Assembly (NCBI RefSeq): GCF_023028225.1
Contig: NZ_CP095482.1
Coordinates: forward strand, 310,001 to 374,000
Origin: Halorientalis litorea
Lineage (GTDB): Archaea > Halobacteriota > Halobacteria > Halobacteriales > Haloarculaceae
Direction of reading: 5' to 3'
DNA length: 64,000 nucleotides
Part shown: positions 20,523-30,765 of the stretch, in pieces
Layout of the letters: each line of letters begins with the position of its first letter
Position numbering within the stretch: position 1 is the stretch's first letter
The notes under the pieces: generated by a model
What the model was told of the DNA's origin: nothing
Seen by the model: the letters and a program-made list of their open reading frames with translations, nothing else
The model's database searches: none
Made by a program: the position numbers and the translations under genes

Positions 20523-21494
20523 TTACCGGACGCCGATGGCTTCGATTTGCTCCTGATAGCGGTTACGGATGGTGACTTCGGTGACCTGGGCGACGTCGGC
20601 GACTTCGCGCTGGGTTTTCTTCTCGTTGCAGAGCAGCGAGGCGGCGTAGATGGCGGCGGCGGCGTAGCCGGTGGGTGACTTCCCGGAGAGGAGCCCCTTC
20701 TCGGCCGTCTCGTCGATGATTTCGTTTGCCTTCGACTGCACCTCCTCGCTGAGTTCGAGGTCGGAGGCGAACCGCGGGACGTACTGTTTGGGGTCGACCG
20801 GCTCCATCTTCAGGCTGAGTTCCTGAGCGACGTATCGGTAGGTCCGTCCGATTTCCTTCTGCTCGACCCGGGACACGTCGGAAACCTCCTCCAGACTGCG
20901 CGGAATCCCCTCCTGTCGGCAGGCGGCGTAGAGACAGGAAGTGGCGACGCCCTCGATGGAGCGGCCACGGATGAGGTCCTCGTTCAGCGCGCGGCGGTAG
21001 ATGACCGACGCGACTTCACGGACGGAGCGCGGGACGCCCAGCGCGGAGGCCATGCGGTCGATTTCGCTGAGCGCGAACTGGAGGTTGCGCTCGCCGGCGT
21101 CTTTCGTGCGGATACGCTCCTGCCACTTGCGCAGTCGGTGCATCTGACTTCGCTTCTCCGAGGACAGCGACTGCCCGTAGGCGTCTTTGTCCTTCCAGTC
21201 GATTTGGGTAGTCAGCCCCTTGTCGTGCATCGTCTGGGTGGTGGGCGCGCCCACCCGGGACTTGTTCTGCCGTTCGTTGTGATTGAACGCGCGCCACTCC
21301 GGCCCGCGGTCGATGTTCTCCTCCTCGATTACCAACCCGCAGTCGTCACAGACGATTTCGCCGCCGTCCGCGCTCGATACCAGATTGTCCGACTGGCACT
21401 CTGGACAGTTCCGCACCTCCTCCGTTTCGTCCTCAGTTTCGTTTTCATCCGCTGTCTCGCGCTCGTGTTGCCGTTGGCGACTCGGACGAACCAT
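20523..21494 (-). CDS. tfb: Transcription initiation factor IIB (TFB), copy 1
   Basis: 323 aa. Recruits RNA polymerase to TBP-bound promoters. Zinc ribbon Cys30, Cys33, Cys49, Cys52 (CPEC...CDDC), then the B-finger ([28 protein letters not shown]), then two cyclin repeats (about 125-210 and 220-310) ending with the helix-turn-helix [16 protein letters not shown] that reads the BRE. An acidic 25-residue N-terminal extension (rich in E, D, T) precedes the zinc ribbon. A second TFB is at 44483-45463; haloarchaea usually encode several. Confidence 0.97.
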   Translation of the reverse strand: MVRPSRQRQHERETADENETEDETEEVRNCPECQSDNLVSSADGGEIVCDDCGLVIEEENIDRGPEWRAFNHNERQNKSRVGAPTTQTMHDKGLTTQIDWKDKDAYGQSLSSEKRSQMHRLRKWQERIRTKDAGERNLQFALSEIDRMASALGVPRSVREVASVIYRRALNEDLIRGRSIEGVATSCLYAACRQEGIPRSLEEVSDVSRVEQKEIGRTYRYVAQELSLKMEPVDPKQYVPRFASDLELSEEVQSKANEIIDETAEKGLLSGKSPTGYAAAAIYAASLLCNEKKTQREVADVAQVTEVTIRNRYQEQIEAIGVR

Positions 21495-21496
21495 CG

Positions 21497-21529
21497 TTCT
21501 TATATAGAAAAATCTTTCTTACATTTAAA
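21497..21529 (-). promoter_or_regulatory. tfb copy 1 promoter with palindrome at the start site
   Basis: TTTAAA (21524-21529) lies 30-35 nt upstream of the ATG and is the likely TATA box. TTCTTATATAGAA (21497-21509) is a palindrome with TTCT/AGAA arms that ends 3 nt before the ATG, so it would cover the start site of a leaderless mRNA. Upstream (21535-21620) the DNA is unusually A/T-rich. Confidence 0.5.
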
Positions 21530-21762
21530 CCCTTCGTGGACCCACCCAGACTAATACATACATCCACATATGAGGTAGATGATTAAATTTTGTGTGCTGA
21601 AATCGGATTTGTGCACCACATATTCCATTCGACGGGGCGACCGGCGGCAGCGTGTCGAAGGTAGCTGGCGACCACCCGGTACGTTCGAGGGGAGGACTGT
21701 CGGAACTATTATGCGGGATGTGGCCGATAGATTCGGGTGACTCGCGCTTCGGGGGACGTGGG

Positions 21763-22953
<1,191 letters not shown>

Positions 22954-22992
22954 CTCGACAACTGAGTGGGTGTTGCCCACGGGAAGGGGGAG

Positions 22993-22998
22993 TTTTAA
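22993..22998 (+). promoter_or_regulatory. TATA element of sucCD
   Basis: TTTTAA lies 28-33 nt upstream of the sucC ATG, fitting a leaderless sucCD transcript. Confidence 0.5.
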
Positions 22999-23025
22999 GC
23001 CGGTACCGGACGCCAGTTTCTCCGG

Positions 23026-24171
23026 ATGAAACTACACGAGTATCAGGCCAAAGAGGCCTTCGCGGACGCAGGGATTCCGACGCCCGCGTCCCGTCTCGCT
23101 GGCACCGTCGACGAGGCGGTGGCCGCGGCCGAAGACATCGGGTACCCGGTCGCTATCAAGGCACAGGTACAGGTCGGTGGCCGCGGGAAGGCTGGCGGTA
23201 TCGAACTCGCCGACGACGAAGGCGAGGCCCGCGATGCCGCCGAGTCCATCCTCGGGATGGACCTGAAGGGGTATCACGTCGACCGCGTGCTGGTCGAGGA
23301 GGCAGTCGACTTCGTGAACGAACTGTACGTCGGCGTCACGATGGACCGCGGCGAGGGTCGCCCCGTAGCGATGGTTTCCACCCGCGGCGGCGTGAACATC
23401 GAGGAAGTCGCCGCCGAGGACCCCGACGCAATCGCCCGGGAACACATCGACCCTGCCTTCGGAATGCACCCGTATCAGGCCCGGAAGGCCGTCTACGACG
23501 CGGGCGTCGACCGCGAGGTCGCGGGCGACGTGGCCTCCGTGCTGACCACGCTCTACGACCTCTGGGCGGCGAAGGACGGCTCCGACGCCGAGATAAACCC
23601 GCTGATGGTCACGGCCGACGGCGACGTCATCGCGGCCGACGCGGTCATGAACATCGACGACGACGCCCTGTTCCGGCACCCGGACCTCGCGGAGATGCAG
23701 GACGAGGCGGCCGAGGACGACCTCGAAGCCAAGGCCAACGAGTACGGCTTCGACTACGTTCGCCTCGACGGCAACGTCGGCATCATCGGCAACGGTGCCG
23801 GACTCGTGATGACGACGCTCGACCTCGTGGACCACTACGGCGGCAGTCCCGCCAACTTCCTCGACATCGGCGGCGGCGCGAAGGCCGAGCGCGTGACGAA
23901 CGCGCTCGATATGGTGTTCTCGGACGAGAACGTCGACGCCGTCGTGTTCAACATCTTCGGCGGTATCACCCGCGGCGACGAGGTGGCTCGCGGTATCAAC
24001 GAGGCACTCGAAGCGTTCGACGAGATTCCCAAGCGCGTAGTCGTCCGCCTCGCGGGCACCAACGCCGAGGAAGGGATGGAGATTCTGAACACCGACCTCG
24101 TGACCGTCGAGGCGACGCTGGAGGCCGCCGTCCAGCGAGCGGTGGAGTACGCGGAGGAGGATTCACAATGA
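23026..24171 (+). CDS. sucC: Succinyl-CoA synthetase (ADP-forming), beta subunit
   Basis: 381 aa. ATP-grasp domain ([38 protein letters not shown]-type [14 protein letters not shown]) and a C-terminal CoA-ligase domain ([36 protein letters not shown]). Forms the alpha2beta2 or alpha-beta enzyme with SucD and makes ATP in the TCA cycle. The stop overlaps the sucD start by 4 bp (ATGA). Confidence 0.97.
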   Translation: MKLHEYQAKEAFADAGIPTPASRLAGTVDEAVAAAEDIGYPVAIKAQVQVGGRGKAGGIELADDEGEARDAAESILGMDLKGYHVDRVLVEEAVDFVNELYVGVTMDRGEGRPVAMVSTRGGVNIEEVAAEDPDAIAREHIDPAFGMHPYQARKAVYDAGVDREVAGDVASVLTTLYDLWAAKDGSDAEINPLMVTADGDVIAADAVMNIDDDALFRHPDLAEMQDEAAEDDLEAKANEYGFDYVRLDGNVGIIGNGAGLVMTTLDLVDHYGGSPANFLDIGGGAKAERVTNALDMVFSDENVDAVVFNIFGGITRGDEVARGINEALEAFDEIPKRVVVRLAGTNAEEGMEILNTDLVTVEATLEAAVQRAVEYAEEDSQ

Positions 24172-25037
24172 GCGTTCTAGTAGACGAGAACACCCGCGTC
24201 GTCGTGCAGGGCATCACCGGCGGCGAGGGGAAGTTCCACACCGAACAGATGATGGAGTACGGCACGAACGTCGTGGCCGGTGCGGTTCCCGGCCGCGGCG
24301 GGCAGGAAGTCGCGGGCGTCCCCGTCTACGACACGGTGGACCGCGCGGCCCGCGCCGAGGACGCGAACGCCGCCGTCGTGTTCGTCCCGCCGGCGTTCGC
24401 CGGTGACGCGCTGTTCGAGGCACTCGACGCGCCCCTCGATTTGGTCGTCGCCATCACCGAAGGCATCCCGACCCAGGACATGAGCAAGGTGTACCGCAAA
24501 CTGCGGGAGACGGACACCCACCTCGTCGGGCCGAACTGTCCCGGCGTCATCACGCCCGGCGTCGCCAAACTCGGCATCCTGCCGGGGAACATCTTCAGCG
24601 ACGGCAACGTCGGCCTCGTCTCGCGGTCCGGGACACTTACCTACCAAGTCGTCGACAACCTCACCGAGCGCGGACTGGGCCAGACCACTGCCATCGGCAT
24701 CGGTGGCGACCCCATCATCGGGACGGACTTCGTCGACGCACTGGAGATGTTCGAGGACGACGAGGAGACGCACGCCGTCGTGATGTGTGGCGAAATCGGC
24801 GGCGAGGACGAGGAAGAAGCCGCCCGGTTCATCGGCGGCAACATGGACACCCCCGTCGTCGGCTTCATCGCCGGGCGGACGGCCCCGCCGGGCAAACGGA
24901 TGGGCCACGCCGGTGCTATCGTCTCCGGGTCCGGCACCGGGACTGCCGAGTCGAAAATCTCCGCGCTGGAGAACGCGGGCGTCCCCGTCGGCGACACGCC
25001 CGAGGAAGTCGCGGGCCACGTCGAGGACCTGTTGTAA
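24168..25037 (+). CDS. sucD: Succinyl-CoA synthetase (ADP-forming), alpha subunit
   Basis: 289 aa. Rossmann CoA-binding domain ([14 protein letters not shown]), [20 protein letters not shown], and the phosphohistidine loop [12 protein letters not shown] with His247, the residue phosphorylated during catalysis. Translationally coupled to sucC. Confidence 0.97.
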   Translation: MSVLVDENTRVVVQGITGGEGKFHTEQMMEYGTNVVAGAVPGRGGQEVAGVPVYDTVDRAARAEDANAAVVFVPPAFAGDALFEALDAPLDLVVAITEGIPTQDMSKVYRKLRETDTHLVGPNCPGVITPGVAKLGILPGNIFSDGNVGLVSRSGTLTYQVVDNLTERGLGQTTAIGIGGDPIIGTDFVDALEMFEDDEETHAVVMCGEIGGEDEEEAARFIGGNMDTPVVGFIAGRTAPPGKRMGHAGAIVSGSGTGTAESKISALENAGVPVGDTPEEVAGHVEDLL

Positions 25038-25160
25038 CGGTCCGTCGTCACCCCCGTTTCCTACCACGTATCGGGACGGGCGATTCCGGCTGAAACCCCG
25101 AAATCGAGGGGCGTGAACGTTCCGGTGCAGATATAAGGGACGAATCGGAATGTCACTAGC

Positions 25161-25397
25161 ATGGCTCACACCTGCAGGAACTGCAAACGGACGTTCGCCA
25201 CCGAACTCGAACTGGAGCTCCACCGGGACACGTGTTCGGACGGACAACTCTTCTGTGACAAGTGTGGCGAGCGGTTCGCGGAGCGGTCCGGGACGACCGA
25301 CGGCTGGTACTATCGATGCCCGACAGACGGCTGTGATGGACAGGGAATCGGCGAGGACATTTATCAGGTAGAGAAGGCACGCGTAGCCAAGCAGTAA
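25161..25397 (+). CDS. Small zinc-finger protein
   Basis: 78 aa. Two putative zinc sites: a C2H2-like finger at the N-terminus (CRNCKRTFATELELELHRDTC) and a ribbon (CDKCGERF, then YRCPTDGCDG). Its own TATA element (ATATAAG, about 25130-25136) lies near -27, so it is an independent leaderless gene. Nucleic-acid or protein binding is likely; no named function is recognised. Confidence 0.8.
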   Translation: MAHTCRNCKRTFATELELELHRDTCSDGQLFCDKCGERFAERSGTTDGWYYRCPTDGCDGQGIGEDIYQVEKARVAKQ

Positions 25398-25417
25398 TCG
25401 ACACCCGCCCGCGCCGA

Positions 25418-25873
25418 CTACTCGCCCCCCGTGAGCGTGTCGTCGGCGAGCAGGGCTAGTTCCTGCAGTGCGTTCGCACACACCACCGCGTAGCCACCGG
25501 CGAGCGGCGGTATCTCGAAGACGGGGCGACACGCCTGCTCGCCGTCCCCCACGGCGTCGACGCGATGCCCGGTCGCTGGAATCCGAGCGACGCGCCACGT
25601 CCAGCGGTAGTCCCGACACCCCGTCACCTCGAACGGGAGCCACACGTCGCCGACAGTCCTGACTCGCCCCGTCGTGCCCGCGTCGATGTACCGGCTGTCA
25701 CACTCGACGCCACGGACCGACGGCCCCCAGTCGGGCCATCGGTTCGTGTCGGTAAGCAGGTCCCAACACGTCGCTCGGGGCGCGTCGACGCGCCGCGACA
25801 CGCAGACGCGGCGGCCGTCGGGCGTCCGTTCGACTGCGACTGTCGCGTCGGCGAGTGCCGTCCGAAGTCCCAT
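25418..25873 (-). CDS. SRPBCC (START-like) family protein
   Basis: 151 aa. The N-terminal strand VCVSRRVDAPRATCWDLLTDTNRWPDWGPSV is the usual start of polyketide-cyclase/START-like helix-grip proteins, and the C-terminal helix (GYAVVCANALQELALLADD) closes the cavity. These bind small hydrophobic ligands. Ligand unknown. It converges on the zinc-finger gene and is divergent from the ABC operon. A second SRPBCC gene is at 41520-41963. Confidence 0.8.
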   Translation of the reverse strand: MGLRTALADATVAVERTPDGRRVCVSRRVDAPRATCWDLLTDTNRWPDWGPSVRGVECDSRYIDAGTTGRVRTVGDVWLPFEVTGCRDYRWTWRVARIPATGHRVDAVGDGEQACRPVFEIPPLAGGYAVVCANALQELALLADDTLTGGE

Positions 25874-25963
25874 AGGGAGCGTGGGGAAAGCAGAGCGAAA
25901 AGCGTTGTCCAGTCCGAGAGTCGGGCCAAGGTATACGGTTACGGGTTTCCTACCGGCAGGCGA

Positions 25964-26839
25964 ATGATAGAGGTCCGGGACCTGCGGAAAGAGTATGGGG
26001 GTTTTACAGCCGTCGAAGGAAGTACCTTCTCGGTCGATACCGGCGAGGTGTTCGGCATCATCGGCCCGAACGGGGCGGGCAAGACGACGACGCTGAAGAT
26101 GCTCGCCGGACTACTCGACCCGACGGGCGGCGAGGTGTCCGTCGCCGGGTACGAGGCGGGGGACCCGGAGATGCGGCGGCGACTGGGGTTTCTCCCCGAA
26201 GAGTCGCCGCTGTACGAGGAGATGACACCGCTCACCTATCTCCACTTCTTCGGCGACCTCTACGACGTTCCCGACGGTGTGGCCGACCGGCGCATCCACG
26301 ACACGCTCGACGACCTCGACTTGGAACACCGCGACCGCGCGCTGGGCGACATGTCGAAGGGAATGAAACGGAAGGTTGCCATCGCACGGTCGCTCATCAA
26401 CGACCCGGACGTGCTGGTGTACGACGAACCGGCGAGTGGCCTCGACCCGCTGACGACGAACTACGTCATCGACTTCACGAGCGGCCTCGCCGAGGAGGGC
26501 AAGACCATCGTGTTCAGTGCCCACAACCTCTACCACGTCGAGAGCATCTGTGACCGGGTCGCAATCATGAACGAGGGGCGCGTCGTGGCACAGGGGCCGC
26601 TCGAACAGTTGCGGGCCGACCACGGCGAGACGGAGTACCACGTCTACACCACCGTCGAAGTGCCCGGCAGCGTACAGGAGAACGGCCGGTACCACCGCGT
26701 GGTCGAGACGATGGATGCCGTCGAGGAGACGCGAACGGCGGCCCAGAACGCCGGCGGGTCGGTCGTCGACATCAGGACGGAGGAGTCCAGTCTCGAAGAG
26801 GTGTTCCTGGACCTCGCCGAACCGGAGGCAGAGGTGTGA
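25964..26839 (+). CDS. ABC transporter ATP-binding protein (ABC-2/NatA type)
   Basis: 291 aa. Walker A GPNGAGKTTTLKML, Q-loop region LPEESPLYEEMT, signature MSKGMKRKVAIARSL, Walker B VLVYDEPASGLDPL and switch His (FSAHNLYHVE). The C-terminal extension after residue 215 is typical of NatA/CcmA-type exporters. The start ATG at 25964 has TATACGGTTAC near -30. It overlaps the following permease by 4 bp (GTGA), so the complex is one operon of ATPase plus two permeases. Confidence 0.95.
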   Translation: MIEVRDLRKEYGGFTAVEGSTFSVDTGEVFGIIGPNGAGKTTTLKMLAGLLDPTGGEVSVAGYEAGDPEMRRRLGFLPEESPLYEEMTPLTYLHFFGDLYDVPDGVADRRIHDTLDDLDLEHRDRALGDMSKGMKRKVAIARSLINDPDVLVYDEPASGLDPLTTNYVIDFTSGLAEEGKTIVFSAHNLYHVESICDRVAIMNEGRVVAQGPLEQLRADHGETEYHVYTTVEVPGSVQENGRYHRVVETMDAVEETRTAAQNAGGSVVDIRTEESSLEEVFLDLAEPEAEV

Positions 26840-28686
26840 ACCCCCGGAAAGTCCTGCGCATCGCTCGCTGGGAGGTCACGAAGAACGCGGGCGGTGTCGA
26901 CAAACGGACGGTCGCCGTTGCCCTGCTGACAGTCCTCGCTGCGGCCGTCGTCGTCCCCTTCGCCGCCGCGCAAGGGGCCGCACTGGACGAGGGCATCTAC
27001 CGTGTCGGCGTCGACGAGACGAGTCCGTACCACGAGGTGGTCGCGTCGGATGCGACGTTCACGGTCCGTGAACCGAGCAGAGACGCGCTCCGGGCGGGCC
27101 GCATCGACCTGCTCGTCGAGGGCGAGTCGGTGTACCCGGCCGACACCGAGAAGGGGCGGGCGGCCAGCGCGGAGTTGCGGTCGACGGTCGAGTCGTTCAA
27201 CGACGCACGGATGGCCGAGGAACCGAACCAGTCCGCCGCGTACCCAATCGTCGTAACGCTCGGCTACGCCGAACGGCAGAACGTGCAAAGCGTCGTCGCG
27301 GCGGACGGTGCCGAAAGCGACGACAGCAGTGACGCGGCAGACGGACCCAGCGACGAAGGGGGCGCGACCGCGACGGACGGCGGTGAGAGCAGTGACGACG
27401 GAGGCGAAGCGACAGCGACGACGGCCGCGGACGGCGGCACGTCCGAGGAGTCGGACGGAGCGGGTGCCCTCGGCGGCATCGTCGGGCAGTTAGGCGGCGG
27501 TGGCGGGTCGGGGTCGCCGAGCGACATCGCGCCCCCGTTCCCGTTCCAGTCCCTCGTCCTCGCGTTCCTGTTCGTCCTCCCGATGAACTTCGTCGTGCAG
27601 GCCTACGGGAGTACGATACTCTCGGAGCGACTGAACCGCCGCGGCGAACTGCTGTTGGTCGCGCCGGTCACCCGCACAGACATCATCGCCGGGAAGACGC
27701 TCCCGTACTTCGGTGCGACCATCGGGGTGACAGCCGTCATCGCCACCGCGCTGTCGCTCCCCAGTTTCGACCCACTCTCGGTCGGGGTGGCCGTCATAGC
27801 GATAGCACCCATCGCCGCGCTGTTCCTCTCGGCGACGTTCGTCGGCGCGATGTTCGCGCGGTCGTTCAAGGAACTCACCTTCGTCACGGTGACCGTCACG
27901 GTGTCGCTGACGACGTACGCGTTCGTCCCGGCCATCTTCACCGAGGTGAACCCCGTCGCGCTCATCTCGCCGCTGACGCTCGTCGTGCGGAACCTGCAGG
28001 GTCAGTCGGTCGCACTGGGCGAGTTTGCGTTCTCGACGCTCCCGCCGACGCTGACCGCGGGGGTGTTGTTCGCCCTCGGCGCGGGGCTCTACCGCGAGGA
28101 GGACATGTTCACCCAGCGGTCCATTCCGCTGAAGATTCTCGACGCGTTCGCGGCCCGCGTCCACGGGAAGTGGACAGTCGCGCTGACGAGCGCGATACTG
28201 CTCCCGTTCGTGTTCGTCGCGGAGTTGGTCGGCGTGGCCCTGCTCTTTGCCATCCCGCAGGCGTTCTCGATTCCCGCCATCCTCGTCGTCGTCGCCGTCA
28301 TCGAGGAGGTGGCAAAGAGCATCCACGTCTACGCGGGTTACGCACACCGGCGGTTCGCGCCGGGACTCGTGCCCGCGCTGGTCGTCGGGACGTTCAGCGG
28401 CCTCGGTTTCTTCGTCGGCGAGAAAATGACCCTCATCGCGCAAGTCGTCGGGTTGGAGGAGATAGCTGTCGGACAGGCCGCGCTCGCCTCCGGGACCGAA
28501 GTACCGTCTGTTCCGGTCTTCCTCGGTCTCCTGCTCGCGCCACTGGTCCTCCACACGGTGACGGCGAGCATCTCGGCCGTCGGTGCCAGTCGGAGTCGTC
28601 GCGCCTACTTCCTGGCGGTGGTGGCCGCCGTCGTCGTCCACCTCGCGTACAATCTCACGGTGGTGAACGTCAGTGGCTTGGTCTGA
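26836..28686 (+). CDS. ABC-2 permease fused to a PrsW-like intramembrane protease domain
   Basis: 616 aa, GTG start overlapping the ATPase stop. Residues 1-385 form an ABC-2 permease of the NatB type: TM1, then an extracytoplasmic domain with a low-complexity Ser/Asp/Gly/Ala insert (about residues 155-220), then further helices (FLFVLPMNFVVQAYGSTILSERLNRRGELL). The C-terminal part (about 420-616) is a second polytopic domain with VIEEVAKSIHVYAG (Glu490, Glu491, Lys494) and GTFSGLGFFVGEKM, matching the EExxK and G-x-GF-x3-E pattern of PrsW proteases. The PrsW asparagine after the second Glu is Lys here, so activity is uncertain. Confidence 0.8.
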   Translation: MNPRKVLRIARWEVTKNAGGVDKRTVAVALLTVLAAAVVVPFAAAQGAALDEGIYRVGVDETSPYHEVVASDATFTVREPSRDALRAGRIDLLVEGESVYPADTEKGRAASAELRSTVESFNDARMAEEPNQSAAYPIVVTLGYAERQNVQSVVAADGAESDDSSDAADGPSDEGGATATDGGESSDDGGEATATTAADGGTSEESDGAGALGGIVGQLGGGGGSGSPSDIAPPFPFQSLVLAFLFVLPMNFVVQAYGSTILSERLNRRGELLLVAPVTRTDIIAGKTLPYFGATIGVTAVIATALSLPSFDPLSVGVAVIAIAPIAALFLSATFVGAMFARSFKELTFVTVTVTVSLTTYAFVPAIFTEVNPVALISPLTLVVRNLQGQSVALGEFAFSTLPPTLTAGVLFALGAGLYREEDMFTQRSIPLKILDAFAARVHGKWTVALTSAILLPFVFVAELVGVALLFAIPQAFSIPAILVVVAVIEEVAKSIHVYAGYAHRRFAPGLVPALVVGTFSGLGFFVGEKMTLIAQVVGLEEIAVGQAALASGTEVPSVPVFLGLLLAPLVLHTVTASISAVGASRSRRAYFLAVVAAVVVHLAYNLTVVNVSGLV

Positions 28687-29743
28687 CGTGTTCGGCGGGG
28701 CGCGGGCGGCCATCGCACGGCGTGAACTCACCTCGCTGTCCCGCGAGAAGACAATCGTCCTCGCGTTGCTCATTCAGTTGTTCGTGGCCGCGTTCTCGTC
28801 GTTCCTCGTCGTCGGCCTCACCTCGCTGTACGACCCCGGGTCGGTCTCGGGCGGCGGGGTCGACGTGGGTATCACCGGCGACGACGTGCGCGACCTCGAA
28901 GCCGCCGCGGCGTCGGTCGACGGCGTGACGGCCCTCACGTTTCCCGACAACGCGGCTGCCACCGAGGCGTTCCAGCGCGGGCAGGTCGACGCGATACTGG
29001 CGACCGACCGGGGTGCCGACAGTCGCATCAGCGTGACGGCGACGGCACCAGACAACAGCCTGCGGACCACGCTCATCGTGGTCCAAGTGCGTGACGTGCT
29101 TGAGGCCTACGAGCGCGCGGAGCGACAGGACCGAGCCGGCGACATCGACGCACAACTCGTCTCGCTCCCGCCGGAAGCCCCCGCGAGTCCGTACTTCGGG
29201 TTCACCTACACCGTCCTGCTTCCGCTGTTGCTGTTCCTGCCGCCCTTCATCAGCGGGTCCGTCGCCGTCGACGCCGTCACCGAGGAAATCGAACGCGGGA
29301 CGCTCGAACTCCTGCGTGTCGCGCCCATCACGCTCACCGACATCGTCGACGGGAAAGCGGCGGCGATGGCAGTCCTCGCGCCCGTGCAGGCACTGCTGTG
29401 GCTGGTCTTGCTCTGGTTCAACGACATCGCCATCTCGAACGTCGTGCCGCTGGTGCTCGTCGTCGCGGCGGTCGCGACCATCGTCGTCGCCATCGGCGTC
29501 TCGATGGGACTGCTCCTCCGTGAGCGGCGGTCGGCACAACTCGTCTACTCGACCGGCGTCCTCACGCTGTTCGGGGCGGCCGTGTTCCTGCCGGAACACC
29601 CCGCCACCACCGTCGCGAAACTCGCCGTCGGCAGTCCGACGACGACGACCTACGGGTTGGTCGCGCTGTACGTCGCCGTCGCGGCGGCACTGTACGCGGT
29701 GGTTCGGCGGTACGTCCGCGGGGTCGACGCCGAATCGCTCTGA
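28673..29743 (+). CDS. ABC-2 type permease
   Basis: 356 aa, GTG start that overlaps the previous gene by 14 nt. One N-terminal helix (TIVLALLIQLFVAAFSSFLVV), an extracytoplasmic domain of about 130 residues, then five or six helices beginning at YFGFTYTVLLPLLLFLPPFI, with the coupling-type segment VDAVTEEIERGTLELLRVAPITLTDIVDGK, as in NatB/ABC-2 permeases. Second membrane subunit of the exporter; cargo unknown. Confidence 0.88.
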   Translation: MAWSDVFGGARAAIARRELTSLSREKTIVLALLIQLFVAAFSSFLVVGLTSLYDPGSVSGGGVDVGITGDDVRDLEAAAASVDGVTALTFPDNAAATEAFQRGQVDAILATDRGADSRISVTATAPDNSLRTTLIVVQVRDVLEAYERAERQDRAGDIDAQLVSLPPEAPASPYFGFTYTVLLPLLLFLPPFISGSVAVDAVTEEIERGTLELLRVAPITLTDIVDGKAAAMAVLAPVQALLWLVLLWFNDIAISNVVPLVLVVAAVATIVVAIGVSMGLLLRERRSAQLVYSTGVLTLFGAAVFLPEHPATTVAKLAVGSPTTTTYGLVALYVAVAAALYAVVRRYVRGVDAESL

Positions 29744-29788
29744 GCGCGACCCACTGGTTTTTCATCCTACCGCTGAGAGGGGGCGGGT

Positions 29789-30763
29789 ATGGAGTATACC
29801 ACCCTCGGCGACACCGGCGTCGAAGTGAGTCGCCTCTGTCTGGGTTGTATGAGCTTCGGCGACCCGGACTGGCGCGACTGGGTGCTGGACGGGGAGGACG
29901 CACGGCCCATCATCGAGCGGGCAATCGACCTCGGCATCAACTTCTTCGACACCGCCAACATGTACTCGAAGGGGGAATCCGAGCGCGTCCTCGGGTCGGC
30001 ATTGGAAGGACGGCGCGAGGAGAGCGTCGTCGCGACCAAACTCTTCTTCCAGATGGACGACGACAACCGCTTCTCGCGTGGCCTCTCCCGGAAGGCCATC
30101 GAGCAGGAACTCGACGCGAGCCTCGACCGTCTCGGGATGGAGACGGTCGACCTCCTGCAACCGCACCGGTGGGACTACAAGACGCCAATCGAGGAGACGC
30201 TCCGGGCACTCGACGACGCCGTCCGCCGGGGCCAGACGCGCTACATCGGCGCGAGTTCGATGTGGACGCACCAGTTCGCGGAGGCACTCAACACCAGCGA
30301 CCGTCTCGGGCTGGAGCGGTTCGCCACGATGCAGAACCACTACAACCTCGCGTATCGCGAGGAAGAACGTGAGATGCTCCCGTACTGTCAGAAGCAGGGC
30401 ATCGGCGTCATCCCGTGGAGTCCGATGGCCCGCGGCTTCCTGACGCGCCCCCACGAAGCGGTCGACACGACCACCCGTGGCGATACCGAGGAGCGACTCT
30501 ACGAACACCCGTACATGGAGGGTGGTGGCCTCGAAGTGAACGAGCGGGTCGAGGAACTCGCGTCGGAGTACGACGCCACGATGGCACAAATCGCGCTCGC
30601 GTGGGTGCTCGACAAAGACTGGGTCACCGCACCAATCGTGGGGACGACGAGCGTGGAACACCTCGAACAGGCCGTCGAAGCACTCGACATCGACCTCGCG
30701 GAGAGCGACGTGGCGTACCTCGAAGAGCCCTACGAGCCAGTTCCAGTCTCGGGTCACGAGTAG
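29789..30763 (+). CDS. Aldo/keto reductase
   Basis: 324 aa TIM-barrel oxidoreductase using NADPH. Catalytic tetrad visible: Asp54 and Tyr59 (NFFDTANMY), Lys84 (VATKLFF) and His126 (LLQPHRWDY). The C-terminal APIVGTTSVEHLEQAVEAL is the cofactor-binding segment of the family. Members with this N-terminus (MEYTTLGDTGVEVSRLCLG) resemble YajO/voltage-gated-channel-beta-like AKRs. Followed after 2 bp by the hydrolase gene, so probably co-transcribed. Confidence 0.93.
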   Translation: MEYTTLGDTGVEVSRLCLGCMSFGDPDWRDWVLDGEDARPIIERAIDLGINFFDTANMYSKGESERVLGSALEGRREESVVATKLFFQMDDDNRFSRGLSRKAIEQELDASLDRLGMETVDLLQPHRWDYKTPIEETLRALDDAVRRGQTRYIGASSMWTHQFAEALNTSDRLGLERFATMQNHYNLAYREEEREMLPYCQKQGIGVIPWSPMARGFLTRPHEAVDTTTRGDTEERLYEHPYMEGGGLEVNERVEELASEYDATMAQIALAWVLDKDWVTAPIVGTTSVEHLEQAVEALDIDLAESDVAYLEEPYEPVPVSGHE

Positions 30764-30765
30764 TA

